From a virus: a stretch of DNA of 43,056 nucleotides. Below the pieces are notes generated by a model. The model saw only the letters and a program-made list of their open reading frames with translations. It ran no database searches and was not told where the DNA came from. Both the position numbers and the translations under genes were made by a program. The stretch is taken from the IMG/VR virus record IMGVR_UViG_3300008113_000270, positions 1 to 43,056 of that record, one strand, 5' to 3'. This document shows positions 25,000 through 30,903 of this stretch, in pieces; position 1 is the first letter of the stretch, and the number at the start of each line of letters is the position of its first letter.

Positions 25000-25252
25000 C
25001 GTCGGCTTTAGAAGAAGCTCCCCATGCTTGAAGAGACTTTAGGAGCCTCGTTGGCTTCCCATCCTTATACTCAGGGCCAGGCATATTCCCCATACGGGCC
25101 AGAAACGAAGCACGACGTGGATTATTGCCTGCCTTCACTGGAGGCTTTAGGTTTGAACCCGGATTCGCTGCCTCATACGAGCGACGGCCTTTCTCGTTCA
25201 ATCCACCTGCGGGGTTTTTGCCCTCTTTACGCTGCCATGCTGGACTAGCCAT
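24956..25252 (-). CDS. Small basic DUF6321-type protein
   Basis: 98 aa, strongly basic. SPAWQRKEGKNPAGGLNEKG at residues 3-22, then RRSYEAANPGSNLKPPV and RRASFLARMGNMPG: the pattern of the DUF6321 family found in many phages, usually 80-110 aa. Function of the family is unknown; nucleic-acid binding is suggested only by charge. Its start overlaps the upstream tiny gene by 8 nt and it lacks its own SD. It is last in the lysis operon and convergent with the structural operon. Confidence 0.8.
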   Translation of the reverse strand: MASPAWQRKEGKNPAGGLNEKGRRSYEAANPGSNLKPPVKAGNNPRRASFLARMGNMPGPEYKDGKPTRLLKSLQAWGASSKADAKRKAVQIQRSKRS

Positions 25253-25400
25253 TTTTCTTAGCCCACATGTTGTCGATCAAATTTGGGTAAGGCCTACCAG
25301 AGGACTTAGCTCTGGCACGAGCAGCAGCAACCTGCTTAGGGCTCATCTTCTTTGACTTTTTATTTGGGTTTGGTGTTTCCCACACTGGTTTACTTGCCAC
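25245..25400 (-). CDS. Tiny basic protein, 51 aa
   Basis: Reads M(GTG)ASKPVWETPNPNKKS, then KKMSPKQVAAARARAKSSGR and ends PYPNLIDNMWAKKNG. The KPVWETxNP start and GRPYPNLIDN end recur in short phage proteins, which supports a real gene. GTG start at 25400 with SD AAGGAG 8 nt upstream; it overlaps the preceding gene by 11 nt. Function unknown; charge suggests nucleic-acid or envelope (lipoteichoic) contact. Confidence 0.72.
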   Translation of the reverse strand: MASKPVWETPNPNKKSKKMSPKQVAAARARAKSSGRPYPNLIDNMWAKKNG

Positions 25401-25506
25401 CCTTTTTCTCCTTCTCAGAAATAATTATGGCAATAGCTTGCTTCTTAGGAAGACGCTTTCCGCTGTCTTTCTTGTAAGCCCACTTCTTGCCAAATGTGTA
25501 TGGCAT
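25390..25506 (-). CDS. Tiny basic protein, 38 aa
   Basis: Starts MPYTFGKKWAYKKDSGKRLP and ends KKQAIAIIISEKEKKGGK; about one third lysine/arginine. Its ATG shares bases with the upstream stop (TAATG), so it is probably translated by coupling. YTFGKKWAYKKDSGKR resembles the start of the 104-aa upstream product (GGKKFSYDKKG), hinting at common origin. Function unknown. Confidence 0.6.
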   Translation of the reverse strand: MPYTFGKKWAYKKDSGKRLPKKQAIAIIISEKEKKGGK

Positions 25507-25820
25507 TATCTTGTCGGACTCGCTGGGATGACGCCCTTGCGGATCATCTTCAGGGCTTCTTGACGAGCTGTTTTCTTCTTAGCAGTGCGCTTACGTGCTT
25601 CGGTGCTCTTGCCCTTCGCAAAGTTGCCGCCTTTGTTAGGTACTACTTTTGCTGGACGCTTAGTGCGCTCACCAAATTCGTTAATGCCAAGATCGCTCAT
25701 CATCTGTGAGCGCTTAATCATCTCCTGGGTTTCTTCATCCCAATCAGACTTAGCTGCTTTTTTAGCGGCAGCAATGCCTTTCTTATCGTAAGAGAACTTC
25801 TTACCGCCTACCATTGGCAT
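25506..25820 (-). CDS. Basic protein, 104 aa, of the post-lysis cluster
   Basis: Begins MPMVGGKKFSYDKKGIAAAK, a GGKKFxYxxKG motif followed by Ala/Lys helix, a central acidic-neutral helix (DWDEETQEMIKRSQMMSDLG) and a Lys/Arg-rich C-terminal 45 residues (ARKRTAKKKTARQEALK). GGKKFPY-KKG-type starts are typical of small basic phage proteins. No catalytic motif. 3 nt downstream of the next gene in the operon. Confidence 0.72.
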   Translation of the reverse strand: MPMVGGKKFSYDKKGIAAAKKAAKSDWDEETQEMIKRSQMMSDLGINEFGERTKRPAKVVPNKGGNFAKGKSTEARKRTAKKKTARQEALKMIRKGVIPASPTR

Positions 25821-25823
25821 TAT

Positions 25824-26036
25824 TTACTTCTCCCGAGAAGAGAACTTCTTCATTTGCTCAAGGGCGGCCTTACGAGCTGCAACAGTTGTGCGCTTGTCTC
25901 TACCTTCTTGCTTTGCACCACCCGATAGAACATACCAGTCACCATTCTTAAATGGAGTAACGTTCTTGCCCGAGTTTTTTGCAGCTAACCAGCGCCCGTA
26001 GCTCTTTTTTCCTTCTTCTGTGTCCTTGTAAGCCAT
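25824..26036 (-). CDS. Small basic protein, 70 aa
   Basis: MAYKDTEEGKKSYGRWLAAK, then NSGKNVTPFKNGDWYVLSGG and a basic helical end. Aromatic residues in GKKSYGRW and NGDWYVL suggest a small folded core. The ATG overlaps the holin gene stop (TAATG). Position directly after the holin could mean a lysis accessory, but this is only inference. Confidence 0.68.
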   Translation of the reverse strand: MAYKDTEEGKKSYGRWLAAKNSGKNVTPFKNGDWYVLSGGAKQEGRDKRTTVAARKAALEQMKKFSSREK

Positions 26037-26236
26037 TATTCAACTTTCCTTCCGGCTGAGACGATTGATGTAAGTATTGAAAGGAGACCAGCACCTAGCG
26101 ATAGGCTAAGCAGGGAGTTCCAGTCAATTTCAAACAGGCCAATGCTGCCTGTACCAATGTAGGCCAGCGCCGTCTGAGCGACAGTTTTGATCGCTCGCTC
26201 AGCTGCGTAATTTAGCCAAAATTCTTTTGTAAACAT
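26036..26236 (-). CDS. Holin (r1t type)
   Basis: 66 aa with MFTKEFWLNYAAERAIKTVA at the start, the signature of r1t-type holins common in actinophages and lactococcal phages, then two hydrophobic segments (about 15-35 and 41-61) separated by FEIDWNS. Such proteins permeabilise the cytoplasmic membrane at a set time and release the endolysin. Located 29 nt downstream of the endolysin gene. Class II topology. Confidence 0.9.
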   Translation of the reverse strand: MFTKEFWLNYAAERAIKTVAQTALAYIGTGSIGLFEIDWNSLLSLSLGAGLLSILTSIVSAGRKVE

Positions 26237-26265
26237 TTAGTTCCTATCTTGTATCTAGTCTATCA

Positions 26266-26778
26266 CTATGGCTTAGCAGTCTTGCTAGGCTTTTTGGTGG
26301 TCGTAGTTGTTTTTTTAGCCCTTGCACGGCCCGTAGAGGGTTTTTCAAGCTGTTCTAGTATGAAAGCATGCAAATCGAGTACTGTGCCCTGAAAGACCCC
26401 TTTAAGGGCCGGAGAGAGGGTAGCATGCAAATGTGGACCGCTAGAAGCGCTACCGGTGTTGCCACAAAGCCCGATTGTGTCGCCCATGGCGACTTTTTGG
26501 CCAGCGATAAGTTTTGGCTTGTCTTTTAGGTGGCAGTAACCTACGTAAAAAACTTTGCCATCTTTGTCGATCACACTTTGCACTAAAACCCAGCCAAGGA
26601 TGTTACTCCACTGAACTAGGCGAACTGTGCCATTAGAAACAGCTGGGATCGGAGTTCCTTCTTTGACTCCCCAGTCAGTACCACGGTGTGGTGTAGTTGG
26701 TACACCTTTGATCTTGCGAATCTTGCCAAAATGCCCAGTTAGTTTGCTATCAGGGAAGGGCAGCATAAAAGTTGTCAT
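26266..26778 (-). CDS. Endolysin, M23-family metallopeptidase
   Basis: 170 aa. LAS/M23 zinc site: H31-RGT-D35 and H116-L-H118 (GPHLHAT), with H83 as the likely extra catalytic histidine. It cleaves peptide cross-bridges of peptidoglycan. The C-terminal about 25 residues are Lys/Thr repeats (KKTTTTTKKPSKTAKP), a probable electrostatic cell-wall-binding tail in place of a folded domain. No signal peptide, so export depends on the holin next door. No amidase or muramidase partner was found. Confidence 0.92.
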   Translation of the reverse strand: MTTFMLPFPDSKLTGHFGKIRKIKGVPTTPHRGTDWGVKEGTPIPAVSNGTVRLVQWSNILGWVLVQSVIDKDGKVFYVGYCHLKDKPKLIAGQKVAMGDTIGLCGNTGSASSGPHLHATLSPALKGVFQGTVLDLHAFILEQLEKPSTGRARAKKTTTTTKKPSKTAKP

Positions 26779-26779
26779 G

Positions 26780-27031
26780 TTAGCCTCTAATTACGGAAAA
26801 GATCGATGTCAGCAGCCCAACGATGCCAGCAGTGAGCGCTGCCAACACAACCTTCGGGACCCAAGCTGCTTCTGCCTGAGTCTTCTCCACTTGTCGAAGC
26901 CGATCCGGAACATCTGCAAGACCATCCAATCTCTCCAGTGTTCTCACTAGCAACTTCTCGTTGTCCAGTTGTTTGTCGTAGATTGTCTGCAGCGTCACCT
27001 TCACGTGAGGCTGTGTTGCTTCCTCTGCCAT
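26780..27031 (-). CDS. Coiled-coil/transmembrane protein, possible second holin or spanin-like
   Basis: 83 aa. Helical coiled-coil N-terminus (about 8-55, IYDKQLDNEKLLVRTLERLD) and one C-terminal hydrophobic segment (about 59-80, VVLAALTAGIVGLLTSIFSV). This tail-anchored layout occurs beside actinophage endolysins and is often called a holin-like protein. One nt between its stop and the endolysin start; its ATG overlaps the fibre gene stop. Confidence 0.75.
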   Translation of the reverse strand: MAEEATQPHVKVTLQTIYDKQLDNEKLLVRTLERLDGLADVPDRLRQVEKTQAEAAWVPKVVLAALTAGIVGLLTSIFSVIRG

Positions 27032-27768
27032 TATGGGGTTCCACCATCGATCGCTGTCTCCAATGCCGTTAGGCGATTATTTTGGGTAGTGTTTACGCCT
27101 TCAACAGATGTGAGGCGGGTGTTGAGGTTCTGTCCCTCAAGAGTAGTAATACGAGAGTTAAGATTCTGGCCCTCAAGGGTGTCAAGTCTGCCATCAAGTG
27201 AAACATCAGCGCTTTCAAGGTTAGTAAGCCTTGTGTTCTGAGTTGTGTTTAGCGTCTCAATGTTGGTCAATCTTGTGTTCTGAGTTGTGTTCAGGGATTC
27301 GATCGAATCCAGTCGACCGTTCTGAGTGGTGTTTACAGTCTCAACGCCGGTCAAGCGAGTTGAGATGTTTAGCGCCTCAAGGGTGTCTAAGCGACCATCA
27401 AGAACAATGTCATAAGCCTCAAGCGAGTCAAGGCGAGTGTCGTAATTGTTGTCAGTTGTTTCAAGCGCAGTAAGTCTGTTGTTTTGAGTTGTGTTCAGCG
27501 ACTCGATCGAATCAAGTCTGCCGTTCTGAGTTGTGTTAACGCTCTCAACGCCGGTGAGGCGAGTTGAGATGTTCAAAGCTTCGAGGGTGTCTAAGCGACC
27601 ATCAAGAACAATGTCGTATGCCTCAAGCGAGTCGAGGCGAGTATCAACTGCAACTGCCTCAGCATCGATCTTGTCCATGTTGGAGTTGAAGTCAGACGCT
27701 CTAAATGGTTCTGAGGATCCTGGTACTGGCTTAAACAGAGCCAGTCTGGTTGTCGAGGTAGATGCCAC
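27031..27768 (-). CDS. Trimeric coiled-coil fibre protein with internal repeats
   Basis: 245 aa. N-terminal about 35 residues (LALFKPVPGSSEPFRASDFN) are a tail-fibre N-terminal type seen in many actinophages. The rest is an unbroken series of about 14-residue units of the form NTTQNxRLxxxExL / LDGRLDTLEAL, giving a long coiled coil. A 68-residue block is nearly repeated. No receptor-binding tip follows, so another protein may supply it. It is encoded in the lysis operon, far from the other fibre genes. Confidence 0.85.
   Translation of the reverse strand: MASTSTTRLALFKPVPGSSEPFRASDFNSNMDKIDAEAVAVDTRLDSLEAYDIVLDGRLDTLEALNISTRLTGVESVNTTQNGRLDSIESLNTTQNNRLTALETTDNNYDTRLDSLEAYDIVLDGRLDTLEALNISTRLTGVETVNTTQNGRLDSIESLNTTQNTRLTNIETLNTTQNTRLTNLESADVSLDGRLDTLEGQNLNSRITTLEGQNLNTRLTSVEGVNTTQNNRLTALETAIDGGTP
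27289..27642 (-). repeat. Long direct repeat inside the coiled-coil fibre gene
   Basis: About 150 bp at 27289-27438 recurs at 27493-27642 (offset 204 bp = 68 codons) with scattered, mostly silent changes. This is a recent in-frame duplication that would lengthen the fibre shaft. Confidence 0.85.
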
Positions 27769-27770
27769 GG

Positions 27771-28508
27771 CTATCCTTCTTTAGGAGTAATTTCGATGAC
27801 CGTCTCAGCCTCCATAATATCACTATTTGGCTCTTTGACAGCAGTAAGGGGAGAATGTCCCTGCGCCAGTGCAATCAGTTCCCTAGCGATGTTTCGCTTT
27901 GCAATCGGATCTCGAACGTTCCTTAGCACGATGTCCTGTATCTGCATCATTAGCGCCGGGACATCCAGACTTTGTCTGGCGTTAGGGTCAAACCTGCCAG
28001 TCAGCTGGTTAATGAAAGTAATGGCCTTCATATCGCCCTGCTGGACTAGCTGGCCTAGCGCCTGGTCAGCAATCGGGATGTACTTCTTTAGGTTTTCTTC
28101 GCTTTTCTCGCTCATGGCAGCTGCGAAATGTTTTTCACGCATCCAGCCATCTAGCTCGGTTAGCGAGATCTTAAGCTGCTTAGCAACGATCTGCGGGGGC
28201 TTTAGGTTAAGCGGGTTTAGATAGGCCTGCAGGAATGTCTCTTGTCGCAGCGTCAGGTTTGGATTGCGGGTAGTTTTGATACCACGGTCATCTAGCGACT
28301 TTTGGAACTTTGTAGAGCCCCAGACCAAATCAACTTGTTCCCGTTCCAGCGTCTCATCCTGGTCCAGTACGGTCTGAGGCTCCACAAAGAACCCTCTTCG
28401 ATCTGCTGCGACAGCAGCAGCCAAAACTTTCTCAAAGAGCTCTTGCTCCTTGGTTGCCCGGCTAGAGGCAAGCCTTGATTCGAACTTCTCTAAGTCTAGC
28501 TCACTCAT
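27771..28508 (-). CDS. terS: Probable terminase small subunit
   Basis: 245 aa. The centre holds NLTLRQETFLQAYLNPLNLK and then PPQIVAKQLKISLTELDGWM, an HTH like that of phBC6A51-type small terminases, followed by QALGQLVQQGDMKAITFINQ, an oligomerisation-type helix pair. This supports recognition of packaging DNA and handing to the large subunit. It is about 19 kb from, and opposite in strand to, the large subunit. Start overlaps the ImmA-like gene's stop by 4 nt. Confidence 0.72.
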   Translation of the reverse strand: MSELDLEKFESRLASSRATKEQELFEKVLAAAVAADRRGFFVEPQTVLDQDETLEREQVDLVWGSTKFQKSLDDRGIKTTRNPNLTLRQETFLQAYLNPLNLKPPQIVAKQLKISLTELDGWMREKHFAAAMSEKSEENLKKYIPIADQALGQLVQQGDMKAITFINQLTGRFDPNARQSLDVPALMMQIQDIVLRNVRDPIAKRNIARELIALAQGHSPLTAVKEPNSDIMEAETVIEITPKEG

Positions 28509-28843
28509 TTTCCACCTAGCAAAAACTTAGTAAGCTCTGGGTTTTCTTGCAGCACGGTTACAAGTGGCTCTTCCCATAGTGCAATGAAATGGTGCTCCCA
28601 GTCTGCATAGCTAGTTCCCTTGCTGGGCGTAGTAGCCCCGCCGTAGGTAAACCTGATCGCATGCAGGATCTCGTGCAGCAGCGTAGTGCGCTTTCTGCTG
28701 ATCGGGATATCTACGTCAATAATGATCTGGTTGAACTTATCCAAGGTGTAGCCGAAAGTACCCTCGTTAAGCTCAGAGTCCTTCTTGCTAGATCGCTCAA
28801 CGATCTCCCAGATCTGTGTACCAATCTTGACTGTCTTGATCAT
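28505..28843 (-). CDS. ImmA/IrrE-type zinc metallopeptidase-like protein
   Basis: 112 aa, shorter than typical. HEILH at 57-61 (HExxH zinc site) within LLHEILHAIRFTYG; a downstream Glu such as E83 (WEHHFIALWEE) could complete the site. In ImmA/IrrE systems the protease cleaves a partner XRE repressor. The gene is directly after the XRE gene (4-nt overlap), the usual pair order. No integrase is present, so the pair may regulate something other than lysogeny. Confidence 0.82.
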   Translation of the reverse strand: MIKTVKIGTQIWEIVERSSKKDSELNEGTFGYTLDKFNQIIIDVDIPISRKRTTLLHEILHAIRFTYGGATTPSKGTSYADWEHHFIALWEEPLVTVLQENPELTKFLLGGK

Positions 28844-29349
28844 GCTGCAGGCAACTTCTCTAGTTCAACTATGTAATCAGCGCTCATGCCGTATGGCTTG
28901 AATGCCTCAAGTAGCCTACGTGATAGCAGCTCAGGAAAGGCCTTCATCTCGCCGGATTCGTACCGTGAGACCACAGCCGGGTTTACCCGCAGCATACTGG
29001 CGAGCGCCGTAGGCGTCTTTGCGATCTCGCTTCTCCACTGCTTGAAGGATTTGTAATACTGGCTGAGTGTGTAGGGCGGGATGATCATCAGGTTCTGCAC
29101 TGCAGGCGGTGCATCGATTGCGATCGGTGCAGTTGCAAATTCCCTGCACTGAGCTTTGAGTTCATCGACAGCAATGCCAAGACCGCTGGCCAGTGGTGCC
29201 AAGATGGTATCACTTGGTACTTTCGTGCGGCCATCCTCGATAGCTGTCACGGCTGCACGGTTAACGCCTGCTTTGTTGGCAAGCTCAACCTGGCTCAGTC
29301 CAAGCTGCAATCTGGCTAGGCGAACAGGGTGGTTATTTATTCTCGCCAC
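28840..29349 (-). CDS. XRE-family regulator with two HTH domains
   Basis: 169 aa from the GTG at 29349. First HTH about residues 8-62 (RLARLQLGLSQVELANKAGV); linker; second HTH-like domain about 105-160 (TPTALASMLRVNPAVVSRYE). An ATG at 29415 in frame would add 22 residues but has no SD and would overlap the zinc gene by 83 nt; the GTG has a weak GAGAG. A likely DNA-binding repressor or activator, possibly the target of the ImmA-like protease. The divergent region upstream of this operon carries a phased GCTAGC array. Confidence 0.85.
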   Translation of the reverse strand: MARINNHPVRLARLQLGLSQVELANKAGVNRAAVTAIEDGRTKVPSDTILAPLASGLGIAVDELKAQCREFATAPIAIDAPPAVQNLMIIPPYTLSQYYKSFKQWRSEIAKTPTALASMLRVNPAVVSRYESGEMKAFPELLSRRLLEAFKPYGMSADYIVELEKLPAA

Positions 29350-29464
29350 AGTCACTCTCTCTGCAAACGCTGATTCTCTTGCCACATTTATTGCAAGGTG
29401 GGATCTGCTGGTCATCTATAAAAATTGCTCTGCCTGGTGAGGGGTGTATCCATACATGTGTCAT
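29333..29464 (-). CDS. Zinc-knuckle microprotein, probable leaderless gene
   Basis: 43 aa: MTHVWIHPSPGRAIFIDDQQ, then IPPCNKCGKRISVCRESDCG. Four cysteines (24, 27, 34, 39) in CxxC-x6-C-x4-C spacing suggest one zinc site. No SD; a TATAAT hexamer ends 7 nt before the ATG at 29464, so transcription would start on the A of the ATG. Its stop lies just inside the following XRE gene. Function unknown. Confidence 0.6.
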   Translation of the reverse strand: MTHVWIHPSPGRAIFIDDQQIPPCNKCGKRISVCRESDCGENK

Positions 29465-29471
29465 GCAGATC

Positions 29472-29477
29472 ATTATA
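29472..29477 (-). promoter_or_regulatory. -10 hexamer TATAAT for a leaderless minus-strand transcript
   Basis: Perfect TATAAT on the minus strand, 7 nt from the ATG at 29464. No good -35 at 17 nt, which is common for actinobacterial promoters. It would drive the zinc-XRE-ImmA-terminase-lysis operon. Confidence 0.55.
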
Positions 29478-29535
29478 GGCCATGTTGATAAGAATAGTAG
29501 ACAGGTACTGCAGATCAATGTTGTCAAGGAGGTTA

Positions 29536-29609
29536 GCTAGCAACGACTGGAAAAGTATTGGCCGTGACAACATGCGCTAGACTAGCCCTGCTAGCAGAAA
29601 CCAGCTAGC
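29536..29609. promoter_or_regulatory. Phased GCTAGC palindrome array in the divergent early region
   Basis: GCTAGC at 29536, GCTAG-A-CTAGC at 29576, GCTAGC at 29590 (inside CTGCTAGCAG) and 29604. The last three begin exactly 14 bp apart. A plus-strand -10 candidate, TAGACT (29578-29583), overlaps the second site. The array fits a cooperative operator, for example for the XRE protein. The region 29478-29632 has no gene. Confidence 0.5.
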
Positions 29610-29632
29610 AAACCTAACTGAAAGGCAAAAGA

Positions 29633-29869
29633 GTGAAAGATAACTACAAGGTCATCGAGGCAAAGCTCGACACCCTAACCCCGTTTGAGGGCAACAGCAT
29701 GCGAGGCGATTGGGATGCAATGGGCCGGTTCATGGTCTATAGCTACAGAACCCTCATTGGATACAGCACCCTCTCGGGCTTTGCTATCGTAGAGGACAAG
29801 TACAGCGTCACCACATCACGTCACCAAAACTTGCTCCGCAAGGTTTGGGGCCCAAAGGCAAAGAACTAA
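29633..29869 (+). CDS. First rightward early protein, unknown function
   Basis: 78 aa, GTG start at 29633 with GAAAGG upstream. YKVIEAKLDTLTPFEGNSMR, then FMVYSYRTLIGYSTLSGFAI and VTTSRHQNLLRKVWG near the end. The TTSRHQNxxRKxW ending is a pattern of small actinophage early proteins. The ordering (first after the divergent region) suggests immediate-early expression. Confidence 0.75.
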   Translation: MKDNYKVIEAKLDTLTPFEGNSMRGDWDAMGRFMVYSYRTLIGYSTLSGFAIVEDKYSVTTSRHQNLLRKVWGPKAKN

Positions 29870-29874
29870 CTGAG

Positions 29875-29903
29875 AAAGGAGACGGGGGCCCTACGGGGCC
29901 CCC
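29875..29903 (+). promoter_or_regulatory. SD followed by a C(UACG)G tetraloop hairpin before the start codon
   Basis: SD AAAGGAGAC at 29875-29883, then an 8-bp stem GGGGGCCC-TACG-GGGCCCCC at 29884-29903 with a UNCG-class tetraloop, then 11 nt to the ATG at 29915. The stem would bring the distant SD to about 13 nt from the ATG. There is no SD between hairpin and ATG. The hairpin has no T-run, so termination is unlikely. Confidence 0.55.
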
Positions 29904-29914
29904 AACTAAAACAA

Positions 29915-30133
29915 ATGACTATTTTGATAGCAAACGAAAACGGAGACTGGTGGGAGTACAAGCCGGGCCAGCAGTTCTACGTACTTGACACTGAGGAAAT
30001 GGACCCTGCTGACAAGGCCAAGGCCGAGGAAGACTGGGGCCCGCTTGACCACTACCCTGACAAGCTTGAGCGTGTTATTTGGGAGTATGGCAAGGTATAC
30101 CCAACTAGCTACCTATTTGAAGGAGATTACTAA
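29915..30133 (+). CDS. Acidic early protein, 72 aa
   Basis: MTILIANENGDWWEYKPGQQ start, then an acidic middle (DTEEMDPADKAKAEEDWG) and DKLERVIWEYGKVYPTSYLF. WWEYKPG resembles small actinophage early proteins. Net charge strongly negative. Start is set by the hairpin-bridged SD. Unknown function. Confidence 0.68.
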   Translation: MTILIANENGDWWEYKPGQQFYVLDTEEMDPADKAKAEEDWGPLDHYPDKLERVIWEYGKVYPTSYLFEGDY

Positions 30134-30134
30134 A

Positions 30135-30326
30135 ATGACCATTTACAGAGCCAGCGTCACAGTTGAGGCGCTATACATCGAGGCCAAGAACAAGGCCGAA
30201 GCAGAAGCTAAATACGATGCTTGGTTTAGCCAGGACGATTGCCCTGAGCACAACCAGTCCTTCGACGAGTGTGATTGCGTCGAACACCAGGAAGAGGTAG
30301 ACCACGACATGGAGGTATACGCATAG
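30135..30326 (+). CDS. DpnD/PcfM-like small protein with Cys/His cluster
   Basis: 63 aa from the ATG at 30135 (SD AGGAGAT). The first half, IYRASVTVEALYIEAKNKAE, is beta-beta-alpha like the DpnD/PcfM-type fold also seen at 33994 and 34173. The second half has CPEHNQSFDECDCVEH, three Cys and two His that could bind zinc. Followed by a good terminator. Confidence 0.68.
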   Translation: MTIYRASVTVEALYIEAKNKAEAEAKYDAWFSQDDCPEHNQSFDECDCVEHQEEVDHDMEVYA

Positions 30327-30353
30327 ATTTCCTTCAGTTAGGAAAAACAGAGA

Positions 30354-30375
30354 CCCCCGAGAAATCGGGGGTTTT
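30354..30375 (+). terminator. Rho-independent terminator with GAAA tetraloop
   Basis: CCCCCGA-GAAA-TCGGGGG then TTTT, with A-rich sequence before the stem. It ends the first early transcript and could work in both directions. Confidence 0.9.
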
Positions 30376-30408
30376 CTGCTATCCCTGAGGGCAGGGCAAA
30401 TTCGTAAA

Positions 30409-30434
30409 CGACTAGAAAGCAACGAATGGAATGC
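30409..30434 (+). repeat. 26-bp upstream element, copy 1
   Basis: Exact copy of 31170-31195, starting CGACTAGAAAGCAACG. It lies immediately before a promoter-like sequence, as does copy 2. Possible upstream activator or operator element. Confidence 0.75.
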
Positions 30435-30435
30435 A

Positions 30436-30464
30436 TTGCTGTGCTGGGTCGTGGTGTATAGTAG
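30436..30464 (+). promoter_or_regulatory. Putative early promoter 1
   Basis: TTGCTG, 17 bp, TAGTAG followed by ACACT. The same architecture recurs at 31225-31253, also downstream of the 26-bp element. TATAGT at 30457 is an alternative -10. Confidence 0.55.
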
Positions 30465-30502
30465 ACACTGCCAGAAGGGCTGGCAAAAAGGAGTTACAAA
30501 CT

Positions 30503-30622
30503 ATGGAAACTTACACAATTACTCGCTTAGAGCATTGGAGCGATGAATTTTGGGAGACACTTATTGACGCTATCGATGACACTGTCGTAGCTGTTGCGCT
30601 GGATGCAGGGGAGACTGACTAA
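30503..30622 (+). CDS. Acidic early microprotein, 39 aa
   Basis: METYTITRLEHWSDEFWETL then IDAIDDTVVAVALDAGETD. The SD AAAAGGAG 10 nt before the ATG picks this start over an in-frame ATG at 30431 that would place 24 odd residues over the promoter. Highly acidic, one amphipathic helix. Coupled (TAATG) to the next gene. Confidence 0.65.
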   Translation: METYTITRLEHWSDEFWETLIDAIDDTVVAVALDAGETD

Positions 30623-30903
30623 TGTACGAAGGTTATGAGACTGCACCTGACGGCACTTATGTTGAGACTAGGCAGGGTTTAGCTCGTGTCGATGCCAGTA
30701 GTGGCTATTGGGTTGGCCTGCAAACTAACACTAGAGCAGGCAGAAAAGCCCAATTTATAGGGATTTGGACTGCACCAGACGGAGAAAAGTTCGTTGATCC
30801 GTCGAGGTGGGTAGCAACCCTGAACGATGCCCTAAAACTAGCGATAGTCCATGAGCAAGTGGCAATTTGGGACTGCAAAGAAGGGAGGGAGTTGTATGTT
30901 TAG
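30622..30903 (+). CDS. Early protein, 93 aa, unknown
   Basis: EGYETAPDGTYVETRQGLAR, then GYWVGLQTNT and IGIWTAPDGEKFVDPSRWVA; two related PDG(T/E) strand-turn elements suggest a small beta-sheet protein, ending in a helix (LNDALKLAIVHEQVAIWDCK). Its stop overlaps the next gene by 8 nt. Confidence 0.7.
   Translation: MYEGYETAPDGTYVETRQGLARVDASSGYWVGLQTNTRAGRKAQFIGIWTAPDGEKFVDPSRWVATLNDALKLAIVHEQVAIWDCKEGRELYV

Noticed and set aside
27289-27642. Repeats as a CRISPR array
   Set aside because: The units are in frame and encode a coiled-coil shaft; there is no unique spacer pattern and no cas gene apart from the lone Cas4-like nuclease, which is common in phages.
29349-29415. 22-residue N-terminal extension of the XRE protein
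   Set aside because: No SD at ATG 29415 and the stretch overlaps the zinc-knuckle gene; the HTH starts naturally after the GTG at 29349.
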